Of a DNA stretch of 22,380 nt, positions 6,051-12,274 are shown piece by piece (the stretch's first letter is position 1; every line of letters starts with the position of its first letter). The notes below the pieces were generated by a model. That model worked only from the letters and a program-made list of their open reading frames with translations. It did not search any database and was not told where the DNA came from. Source of the stretch: an uncultured Clostridia bacterium (lineage in GTDB: Bacteria; Bacillota; Clostridia; Christensenellales; Pumilibacteraceae); assembly GCA_947588325.1 (NCBI GenBank), contig CANPYH010000007.1:1-22380 (forward strand), in the 5' to 3' direction. A program made the position numbers and the translations under genes.

Positions 6051-7547
6051 ATGTCGAATAACGAAACAACAACGCCCGATATCGAGGACGTGTTCGAAGC
6101 CAAGAGAATAAGGTTGGAAAAGCTGAAAGAGCTGCAAGACGCGGGCAAAGACCCGTATGAGACGGTGAAGTACGACCGCAACTGCACCGCTCTTTCCGTT
6201 CGCCAGAACTTCGAAACGCTGGAAAACACCGAAGTGCGCATTGCGGGCAGAATGATGAGCCGCCGCGATATGGGCAAAGCCAACTTCATAGACATTGCGG
6301 ACGGGAGCGGCAGACTGCAAGTCTATCTCCGCATAGACGATATTGGCGAGGATAAGTTCGCCGCATACAAGAAGTGGGACATAGGCGACATTGTGGGCGT
6401 CGAAGGTCTCGTTTTCCGCACCCGTCGCGGCGAAATATCCATACACGCGCACAAAATAGACCTGCTCTCCAAGAGCCTCCTGCCCCTGCCCGAGAAATTC
6501 CACGGGCTGGTGGATAAGGAACTCCGCTATCGCCAGAGGTATGTCGACCTCATCATGAACCCCGAGGTCAAGGACACCTTCTACAAGCGCAGTATGATAA
6601 TATCCGAAGTGCGTAAATACCTCGACGGCAGGGGATATCTCGAAGTCGATACGCCCGTACTCCATACCGTGGAGATAGGCGCGGCGGCCCGCCCTTTCAG
6701 AACGCACCATAACGCGCTGGATCTCGATATGTTCCTGCGCATAGAGACGGAACTGTACCTTAAACGGCTCATTGTCGGCGGGTTCGACAAGGTCTACGAA
6801 GTGGGCAGAATATTCCGTAACGAAGGAATGGACTCCACGCACAACCCCGAGTTCACCACCGTCGAGATGTACGAGGCATATACCGATTACAAGGGCATGA
6901 TGGACCTTATCGAGGATCTGTACCGTACGGTAGCCCGCAACGTATGCGGGAGCGCGAAGATAACCTATCAGGGCGTAGAGATAGATATGGAGTCGCCCTG
7001 GCAGAGACTGTCCATGACCGAGGCGGTAAAGAAGTACAGCGGCGCGGATTACTACGAATGGGCGACCGACGCCGATGCGCGCGAAGCGGCTAAACAATTG
7101 GGCGTAACCGTAGAAGAGGGGGAGAAGGCGACAAAGGGCAATGTCCTCGTCGCACTCTTCGACGCTTTCGTGGAGGATAAACTCGTCCAGCCCACCTTCA
7201 TATACGACTACCCCGTGGAGAATTCGCCCCTTGCCAAGCGTAAGGCGAGCGAGCCGCAGTTCACCGAGCGGTTCGAGTACTTCATCACCTGCCACGAAAT
7301 GGGCAACGCTTTCTCCGAGCTGAACGACCCCATCGACCAGCGCAAACGGTTCGAAAAACAGGTCGCCGCAAGAAAGGCGCAGGGCGTGAACGCCGAAGTA
7401 GACGAGGACTTTGTCACCGCTCTCGAGTACGGTATGCCCCCGACCGGCGGCCTCGGCTTCGGTATGGACCGTCTCGTCATGCTACTGACGGATAGCCCGT
7501 CGATAAGGGATGTGTTGTTGTTTCCCACAATGAAACCCTTACGATGA
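6051..7547 (+). CDS. lysS: Lysyl-tRNA synthetase, class II
   Basis: This 498-residue enzyme charges tRNA(Lys) with lysine using ATP. An N-terminal OB-fold anticodon-binding domain (about 55-165) precedes the class II catalytic domain, with motif 2 FRNEGMDSTHNPEFTTVE starting near 255 and motif 3 GLGFGMDRLVMLL near 467. The loop usually read as GGA(T/N)ARPF is here EIGAAARPF, a mild departure. AAGGAAG lies shortly before the ATG. The gene ends in the usual LLFPTMKP, and its TGA sits directly at the base of the family 1 repeat hairpin. A Rho-independent terminator lies at 7721-7751. No T-box leader is visible in the 58-nt gap after greA. Confidence 0.96.
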   Translation: MSNNETTTPDIEDVFEAKRIRLEKLKELQDAGKDPYETVKYDRNCTALSVRQNFETLENTEVRIAGRMMSRRDMGKANFIDIADGSGRLQVYLRIDDIGEDKFAAYKKWDIGDIVGVEGLVFRTRRGEISIHAHKIDLLSKSLLPLPEKFHGLVDKELRYRQRYVDLIMNPEVKDTFYKRSMIISEVRKYLDGRGYLEVDTPVLHTVEIGAAARPFRTHHNALDLDMFLRIETELYLKRLIVGGFDKVYEVGRIFRNEGMDSTHNPEFTTVEMYEAYTDYKGMMDLIEDLYRTVARNVCGSAKITYQGVEIDMESPWQRLSMTEAVKKYSGADYYEWATDADAREAAKQLGVTVEEGEKATKGNVLVALFDAFVEDKLVQPTFIYDYPVENSPLAKRKASEPQFTERFEYFITCHEMGNAFSELNDPIDQRKRFEKQVAARKAQGVNAEVDEDFVTALEYGMPPTGGLGFGMDRLVMLLTDSPSIRDVLLFPTMKPLR

Positions 7548-7715
7548 GCGCCGCATAGGCGCGGTGATACGGGCGCGCCGACGTTCGCTTCTGCTCGGTC
7601 ATTTACGTTTTAAGTAAACTCCCTCGCGAAGTTCCGTCTCCCACCCGTCTGACCGCACCTCTACGCCGCTCTCGAGTAGGTTCGTTATGGGCTTATGTAA
7701 GAAGATATATTTTAT
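7546..7715 (+). repeat. Family 1 structured repeat, copy 2
   Basis: This has the same architecture as copy 1. Base pairing includes GAGCG/CGCTC (7546-7550/7667-7671), AGG/CCT (7557-7559/7658-7660), GCGGT/ACCGC (7561-7565/7652-7656), the 3x3 loop GAT/CTG, ACGGG/CCCGT (7569-7573/7644-7648), TTCGC/GCGAA and the tip TTTAC/GTAAA. The tip and the tail (TTCGTTATGGGCTTATGTAA, then AGATATATTTTAT) match copy 1, while the stem sequences differ yet still pair. It begins on the lysS stop codon. Confidence 0.72.
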
Positions 7716-7720
7716 GATGT

Positions 7721-7751
7721 AAAGCACTCTATCACGCATAGGGTGCTTTTT
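7721..7751 (+). terminator. Rho-independent terminator of lysS
   Basis: AAAGCACTCTAT pairs with ATAGGGTGCTTT (one G-U pair) around a 5-nt loop CACGC, followed by a short T run. It closes the greA-lysS transcript and lies downstream of the family 1 repeat. Confidence 0.85.
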
Positions 7752-7767
7752 CGTTGGCGTTACTATA

Positions 7768-7813
7768 TGACAATCCCCTCAGGCGCAACTTGTTGCGCCT
7801 GAGGGGATTGTCA
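7768..7813 (+). repeat. Family 2 palindrome, minimal copy B (46 bp)
   Basis: This is a perfect 22-bp inverted repeat with TT at the centre. It consists only of the family 2 end sequence (TGACAATCCCCTCAG) and the GGCGCAAC hairpin found at the left end of copies A and C. The core and second hairpin are absent. It lies between two opposing terminators. Confidence 0.8.
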
Positions 7814-7922
7814 ATGCTTGTTACCCGAATAGTAAGGGTTTATTTATTAAGCAGGGATATATTAAGTAAAAACCTATTTTTCCGATCCGAAGCTCCAGCG
7901 CCGCCATGCGCCACGCCTTCCG
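7814..7922. other. Non-coding spacer between repeat and terminator
   Basis: An AT-rich spacer (about 7815-7880) passes into a short GC-rich stretch. I see no gene, promoter or further repeat in it. Together with the annotated repeats and terminators it accounts for the 527-bp gene-free stretch 7548-8074. Confidence 0.5.
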
Positions 7923-7967
7923 AAAAAAGGCGCGCGGTGCAACGTTCATTCTGCACCGCGCGCTTTC
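7923..7967 (-). terminator. Rho-independent terminator of the DUF4364-TSCPD operon
   Basis: A perfect 12-bp stem GCGCGCGGTGCA/TGCACCGCGCGC (7930-7941/7952-7963), extended by a G-U and two A-T pairs, has a 10-nt loop. Read on the minus strand it is followed by six T residues. It lies about 110 nt past the TSCPD stop and faces the lysS terminator. Confidence 0.85.
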
Positions 7968-8022
7968 GTGCTTGTTTTGATTTTCTGTTGTTTTCCCCTT
8001 GTAATGTGCGTTTGCATTGCGC

Positions 8023-8052
8023 GCACATATGTGCTCATATAAGCATATGAGC
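8023..8052. repeat. Two overlapping small hairpins
   Basis: GCACATATGTGC (8023-8034) is a perfect palindrome. It shares its last two bases with a second stem, GCTCATAT-AAGC-ATATGAGC (8033-8052). The two structures are mutually exclusive and lie between the TSCPD stop and its terminator. Confidence 0.4.
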
Positions 8053-8074
8053 GGGCGGGGGAAAGAGGGGGCAA

Positions 8075-8338
8075 TCAGGAACCCGAAGCCGCTTTGTCTT
8101 TCTTATACTTGATCAGGGCCTTGGCGAGCTGGTCGGGGCAGGAAGTGCCCATACGGCAGACTATGCCTTGAAGCCTTGAAATAACGTCGTCGATTTTCTG
8201 TCCCTCGACGAGTTTTGCAATGCCTTGCAGATTGCCCGAACAACCGCCGACGAATTTGACGTCCGAAATGACGTCGTTCTCGTCAACTCTGAAAAGAATC
8301 TGTCTCGCGCATGTGCCCGTTGTGTTGTAGATCTGCAT
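8075..8338 (-). CDS. TSCPD domain-containing protein
   Basis: This 87-residue protein belongs to the TSCPD family, named after the motif seen here at about 65-69 (TSCPD). The domain also occurs at the C-terminus of some ribonucleotide reductases. Four cysteines (10, 33, 61, 67) are placed as in the stand-alone four-cysteine form and could bind a metal; the biochemical role is not established. A good GGAGG lies about 7 nt before the ATG. It starts 16 nt after the DUF4364 gene on the same strand, so the two form an operon, ended by the terminator at 7923-7967. Confidence 0.88.
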   Translation of the reverse strand: MQIYNTTGTCARQILFRVDENDVISDVKFVGGCSGNLQGIAKLVEGQKIDDVISRLQGIVCRMGTSCPDQLAKALIKYKKDKAASGS

Positions 8339-8354
8339 TTTAATACCTCCGCAT

Positions 8355-8879
8355 TCAGTCGATTAGTTTTTCGTAAATAATGGAATATACCTCCGCCGCC
8401 TGACCGTCCCACTTGTTATAGACGGACTTCGCAACTACGCGGTTGGCGACGTTGAGTTTCAGTTCCATGGTAGTGCGCATGGGGTCGAGTATTTTGAGGT
8501 GGACGGTGTAAGAGCCGTCGTCGTTCTTGTAATAGCCCCTGAAATACTCCTGTGCGCGTTTGTAGTTCATGCGGTTTTCTTTGATGAAATCCGCGATTTC
8601 CGCGCGCTTCGATGCGGGTATCCGCGTAAAGAAACTGTCCAAGCATTCCCTTCCGGAAGTGGTTATTGTGTAATAGTCGCTTCTGTCGTTTGTTGACTTG
8701 AAAACAAACCCTGCACTGACAAGCTCGCTAAGACACTCGATGCTCTCCATGTAGTTGACCCAATTGTTGCGGCTTGCGCACATTTCCAGCAGAGTTTTTT
8801 CGGTAACGGGCATGCCCATTTTGTCGAATACAAACAAAAGAATGAGCTTATTAACGAGATTGTTATCCTCGACTTCCAT
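8355..8879 (-). CDS. DUF4364 family winged-helix protein
   Basis: This 174-residue protein matches my recollection of the DUF4364 family, common in Clostridia and of unknown function. The N-terminal half looks like a PadR/MarR-style winged helix (NKLILLFVFDKMGMPVTEK, then YYTITTSGRECLDSF as the wing). The C-terminal half is a mixed alpha/beta segment (about 105-174) without an obvious catalytic motif. It could be a DNA-binding regulator, but no target is shown. It is first in a two-gene operon with the TSCPD protein and divergent from birA. A perfect minus-strand TATAAT lies 24 nt upstream of its ATG. Confidence 0.82.
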   Translation of the reverse strand: MEVEDNNLVNKLILLFVFDKMGMPVTEKTLLEMCASRNNWVNYMESIECLSELVSAGFVFKSTNDRSDYYTITTSGRECLDSFFTRIPASKRAEIADFIKENRMNYKRAQEYFRGYYKNDDGSYTVHLKILDPMRTTMELKLNVANRVVAKSVYNKWDGQAAEVYSIIYEKLID

Positions 8880-8902
8880 TCTTTCTATTCCTATACCCGC
8901 CC

Positions 8903-8908
8903 ATTATA
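8903..8908 (-). promoter_or_regulatory. Probable -10 box of the DUF4364 gene
   Basis: On the minus strand TATAAT lies at 8908-8903, 23 nt before the ATG at 8879. At the expected -35 position only a weak TTTATT is seen, so the -10 is the main evidence. Confidence 0.5.
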
Positions 8909-8967
8909 ACACAGCGTAAAGAAAAAATAAAGATGTTTTCCGAAAAAAGTTCGTTAAATTTTTGTAA

Positions 8968-9002
8968 ATTGTAAACCTTGCCGCCCTAATTAGGTTGACA
9001 AT
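8968..9002 (+). promoter_or_regulatory. Predicted BirA operator overlapping the birA promoter
   Basis: Two 11-bp arms, ATTGTAAACCT (8968-8978) and AGGTTGACAAT (8992-9002), are inverted repeats with one mismatch, separated by 13 bp. The half-site TTGTAAACC/GGTT.ACAA matches the known biotin-repressor operator pattern of bacteria. The right arm contains the -35 box, so bound BirA-biotinyl-AMP would block transcription. Confidence 0.8.
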
Positions 9003-9023
9003 CCCGCTTTTTTGCCGTATACT
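8995..9023 (+). promoter_or_regulatory. Sigma-A promoter of birA-bioY
   Basis: The -35 is a perfect TTGACA (8995-9000), the spacer is 17 bp and the -10 is TATACT (9018-9023). Only 8 nt separate the -10 from the birA ATG at 9032, so the mRNA should have 0-2 leader nucleotides. Confidence 0.85.
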
Positions 9024-9031
9024 TCGCTTGT

Positions 9032-9967
9032 ATGGCAATCAAAGAGGAAATATTGAAGAGATTATACGAGGGAGAGGCGAAGGGGGAACAGCTTGCCGAA
9101 GAGTTAGGCGTGACCCGCGCCGCCGTGTGGAAAACCATCCGCTCCCTCGAAAAGGACGGCTATGCGATAGACGCCGCGCCCAACCGCGGATACAGGCTGC
9201 TGCCCTCGGGTATTGCCGACAGCGTGGGCATTAACCGCTATCTCACATCGGAGTGGGAGGTGGAAGCGCTGAAAGAAACGGACTCGACCAACAACGTAGC
9301 CAAGGCGCGGGCGGCGGAGGGCAGAACTAATTATGCCGTCGTCGCACAGTCGCAAACGGCTGGGAGAGGACGAATTAACCGTAGCTTTTGCTCCCCCAGA
9401 GCGAAGGGGCTGTACCTCTCCGCCGTCATCCGTCCCCGCCTTACCGTTGCCGATTGCGGAAGAATCACGGCGTATGCCGCCATAGCGACGGCGCGGGCGG
9501 TGGAAAAACTGTCGGGCGCGGAAGTGTCGGTTAAGTGGGTGAACGACCTGCAAATTAACGGCAAAAAAATATGCGGGATACTGACCGAGGGCGGCGTCGG
9601 CATGGAGGGCGGCACCCTCGACTACGCGGTGATCGGTATCGGCGTGAACGTGCTGTCCTCGACCCTGCCGCCTGACGTGGCGCAGGTCGCAACCAGCGTC
9701 GAGGATGAGACGGGGAAGCGCATGGACGTAAACGCCCTTGCCGCCGAGATACTCAACGGGCTTTCCGCCCTCGAGAGCGAGATAACCAAGCCCTCATTTA
9801 TCGAGGAGTATCGCCGCCGCTCCTCCGTTTTGGGCAAGACTGTCCTCGTGAACGGCGAGTATGAGGCGACGGTGTCAGGCATAAACGACGACTGCTCGCT
9901 GACATTAGACGTCGGCGGGCAGGCCGTAACATTCTCTGCTGGAGAAGTTTCGGTTAAAACCGTATGA
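9032..9967 (+). CDS. birA: Bifunctional biotin-protein ligase / biotin operon repressor
   Basis: This 311-residue enzyme makes biotinyl-5'-AMP and transfers biotin to carboxylase carrier lysines; with its N-terminal DNA-binding domain it also represses biotin genes. An HTH domain (about 1-55, GEQLAEELGVTRAAVWKTIRSL) is followed by the ligase domain with GRGRINRSF at 111-119 and KWVNDL at 168-173, and a C-terminal SH3-like domain. The usual GRGRRGR-type loop is altered (INR). The ATG at 9032 is right for the HTH but has no Shine-Dalgarno and lies 8 nt from the -10 box. A BirA-type operator covers the promoter, implying autorepression. bioY follows after 19 nt. Confidence 0.95.
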   Translation: MAIKEEILKRLYEGEAKGEQLAEELGVTRAAVWKTIRSLEKDGYAIDAAPNRGYRLLPSGIADSVGINRYLTSEWEVEALKETDSTNNVAKARAAEGRTNYAVVAQSQTAGRGRINRSFCSPRAKGLYLSAVIRPRLTVADCGRITAYAAIATARAVEKLSGAEVSVKWVNDLQINGKKICGILTEGGVGMEGGTLDYAVIGIGVNVLSSTLPPDVAQVATSVEDETGKRMDVNALAAEILNGLSALESEITKPSFIEEYRRRSSVLGKTVLVNGEYEATVSGINDDCSLTLDVGGQAVTFSAGEVSVKTV

Positions 9968-9986
9968 GAGAGGAGTCGAGAACTAT

Positions 9987-10709
9987 ATGAGCGATATTGA
10001 CAAAATAAAAGATACGGACGAAATAAAAGATACGGGCGATCCCGCCGTCACGGCGAAAGCGGATATAGCAAACGCCGCAGACGCACCCGACAAAACGGAG
10101 GCAAAGGCGGAAGGCGCAGAAGCAAAGCCGAGGCGGGGGCTGAAGATATCGGCGAGGAGCATAGCGTTCACCGCGCTGCTCACGGCGATTGTATGCGTAC
10201 TCTCGCCCATAACCATACCTATCGGGCCTGTGCCCATATCCCTCGGTACCCTCGCCATATACATAGTCTGCTCCGTACTCGATTGGAAGCACGGGCTTGC
10301 GGCGGTCACGGCGTTTATAGCGTTAGGCATGATGGGCGTTCCCGTATTCACGGGCTATGCCAACGGCTGGGCGCGCATACCCGGACCTACGGGCGGATAC
10401 ATAATCGGGTATATCCCCATGGCGATTATTATAGGGCTGATTGTGGACAGGTTCGACAAACACCTTGCCGTGTACCCGCTTGCTATGACGGCGGGGACGG
10501 CGGTGTTATACACCTTCGGCACGGCCTGGTTCGTGTTGTGGATGAAAACGTCGGTGGGCGCGGCGCTCATGGCGTGCGTGGTGCCTTTCCTCGTAATCGA
10601 CCTCTGCAAGATAATACTGTCCTCGGTGCTGGCATATAAGCTGCGCTTCCTCCTGAGGCGGGTAATAAACTCAGGTAAGCGAGCGTCTCAGCGCGGCGGC
10701 AAGCCGTGA
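9987..10709 (+). CDS. bioY: Biotin transporter BioY (ECF S-component)
   Basis: BioY is the membrane substrate-binding subunit of ECF-type biotin uptake. The transporter core starts near residue 53, with six predicted hydrophobic segments and the family motif GPTGGYIIGY at 133-142. The protein is longer than usual (240 residues against about 190) because of a charged, Ala/Lys/Glu-rich N-terminal extension of about 50 residues. Its start contains a DNA-level tandem repeat (15 bp identical, period 18, at 10003-10017 and 10021-10035) encoding two KIKDT/EIKDT units. GAGAGGAG precedes the ATG. Co-transcription with birA and the upstream operator imply control by biotin. No ECF energising subunits are in the window. 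Confidence 0.93.
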   Translation: MSDIDKIKDTDEIKDTGDPAVTAKADIANAADAPDKTEAKAEGAEAKPRRGLKISARSIAFTALLTAIVCVLSPITIPIGPVPISLGTLAIYIVCSVLDWKHGLAAVTAFIALGMMGVPVFTGYANGWARIPGPTGGYIIGYIPMAIIIGLIVDRFDKHLAVYPLAMTAGTAVLYTFGTAWFVLWMKTSVGAALMACVVPFLVIDLCKIILSSVLAYKLRFLLRRVINSGKRASQRGGKP

Positions 10710-10806
10710 CCCGAAAAGTACGCTCCCTCTCGAAACGGATAAGCGCAGAGGGCTATAACCCCCGAACGAAAACGTTAACCTCATAAGATAGCCTCATAAG
10801 CGGCGC

Positions 10807-10844
10807 AAAAAGATACCCCGTAAGCATGACTTGCGGGGTATCTT
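10807..10844 (-). terminator. Terminator of lysA, between convergent bioY and lysA
   Basis: A 15-bp stem with one G-U pair (10810-10824 with 10830-10844) and a 5-nt loop. Read on the minus strand it ends in a T run and lies 19 nt past the lysA stop. It may also end bioY transcripts, though the plus-strand T run is poor. Confidence 0.85.
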
Positions 10845-10862
10845 ATGTATTGGCGTTACTTA

Positions 10863-12104
10863 TCAGTCGAAAATCATGGTGGCGAAGTAGTCGTCGGGAG
10901 TTTCGGCGCGGCGAATGAGTTTAACCGTGCCGTCCTTGCGAAGGAGCAGCTCTGCCGAGCGGAGACGGCCGTTGTAGTTATAACCCATGGCGAAGCCGTG
11001 TGCGCCCGTGTCGTGAATGGCGAGTATGTCGCCGATATCGAGAGCGGGGAGCATACGATCCACGGCGAACTTGTCGTTATTCTCGCACAGCCCGCCCACC
11101 ACGTCGTACTTGACGGTGGCGGGAGCGTCCTCTTTACCCAGCACGGTTATGTGGTGATATGCTCCGTACATGGCGGGGCGCATAAGGTTAGCCGCGCAGG
11201 CGTCCACGCCCGCATACTCCTTGTATATGTGCTTGAAGTGGAGTACGGTGGTTATGAGGTTGCCGTAGGGCCCGAGCATATACCGACCGAGTTCGGTGCG
11301 TATTGACGGCTTCATATCCCCGTCGAACACGCTCTCATACTCTCGGCGCACTCTCTCGGCTATGACGGGTATATTCGGCTTCTCGTCCTCGGGACGATAG
11401 GGAATGCCCACGCCGCCCGAGAGGTTGATAAAGGCGAAGTCCGCGCCCGTTTCGGCGGCAAGCTCCTTTGCAGTGCGGAAGAGTATCCCCGCGAGAGTGG
11501 GGTAGTAGTCGTTGCCGAGGTTGTTCGATGCGAGGAAGGCGTGCAAGCCGAACCGTTTTACGCCGTAGTCCCGCAGCTTGCGGATTGCTTCGACGAGCTG
11601 GTCGCGGGTCATACCGTATTTGGCGTCCTGCGGCGTGCCCATAATCTGGTTATTGACGGCGAAGTTTACGCCGTTATTATAGCGGAGGGAGACGCACTCG
11701 GGGAGTTTCCCGCCCGCTATAGAGGCGAGGAAATCGACGTGCGTGAGGTCGTCGAGGGTGATAGTCGCGCCGAGACGGAGGGCGTAAGCGTACTCCTCGG
11801 CGGGGGTCTCGTTGGACGTGAACATGATGTCGTCGCCCGTAATCCCGCACTTCTCGCAAAGCATAAGCTCGGTCATGGACGAGCAGTCCATTCCGCAACC
11901 GAGATTGTGGAGTATTTTCATAATCGTCGGGTTAGGCGTGGCTTTGACGGCGAAGTGCTCCTTGAACCCCTTGCACCAGGAGAATGAGGAGATCAGTTCT
12001 TCTGCGTTCTCCACAATGCCCTTTTCGTCGTAGATGTGGAAGGGAGTAGGATAGGTTTTCTTAAGTTCGAGCGCTTGCTCTTTGGTAATAACCGGCTTTT
12101 TCAT
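10863..12104 (-). CDS. lysA: Diaminopimelate decarboxylase
   Basis: This 413-residue fold-type III PLP enzyme catalyses the last step of lysine synthesis, meso-diaminopimelate to L-lysine. The PLP lysine is in HFAVKATPNP (Lys54). Other motifs are GMDCSSMTEL, the glycine-rich phosphate loop LSGGVGIPY, and GGLCENNDKFA, which supplies the substrate-site Cys-Glu. I chose the ATG at 12104; an in-frame TTG at 12110 adds only two residues and lies directly after the -10 box. With TATAAT ending at 12111, the mRNA should start at or next to the ATG and be leaderless. It is divergent from uvrA and convergent with bioY. A related carboxynorspermidine-type decarboxylase is possible but less likely. Confidence 0.9.
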   Translation of the reverse strand: MKKPVITKEQALELKKTYPTPFHIYDEKGIVENAEELISSFSWCKGFKEHFAVKATPNPTIMKILHNLGCGMDCSSMTELMLCEKCGITGDDIMFTSNETPAEEYAYALRLGATITLDDLTHVDFLASIAGGKLPECVSLRYNNGVNFAVNNQIMGTPQDAKYGMTRDQLVEAIRKLRDYGVKRFGLHAFLASNNLGNDYYPTLAGILFRTAKELAAETGADFAFINLSGGVGIPYRPEDEKPNIPVIAERVRREYESVFDGDMKPSIRTELGRYMLGPYGNLITTVLHFKHIYKEYAGVDACAANLMRPAMYGAYHHITVLGKEDAPATVKYDVVGGLCENNDKFAVDRMLPALDIGDILAIHDTGAHGFAMGYNYNGRLRSAELLLRKDGTVKLIRRAETPDDYFATMIFD

Positions 12105-12110
12105 ACGCAA

Positions 12111-12139
12111 ATTATATCAAGCCGCCGAGCGACTGTCAA
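12111..12139 (-). promoter_or_regulatory. Consensus sigma-A promoter of lysA
   Basis: On the minus strand, TTGACA (12139-12134), 17 bp, then TATAAT (12116-12111) is a perfect match. Six nucleotides (TTGCGT) separate it from the ATG at 12104. Confidence 0.88.
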
Positions 12140-12200
12140 GCGACGGCGCCCGTCACTTGCGCTACTCGCCGATTTTTTTCGTTTTCCTGCGCTTATTTTC

Positions 12201-12229
12201 TTGCGAGTAAGGGAGTTTAATGTTATAAT
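12201..12229 (+). promoter_or_regulatory. Sigma-A promoter of uvrA operon
   Basis: TTGCGA (12201-12206), a 17-bp spacer and TATAAT (12224-12229) give a leader of about 40 nt with GAGAGG 8 nt before the uvrA ATG. No LexA-type box was recognised. Confidence 0.75.
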
Positions 12230-12274
12230 AAAAGTTGGCTCGGGAGTGTGTAAACGGACCGAGAGGCAAATATT

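Noticed and set aside
7754..8050. A 98-codon plus-strand gene between lysS and the TSCPD gene
   Set aside because: It runs through a perfect palindrome and a terminator and has no ribosome site.
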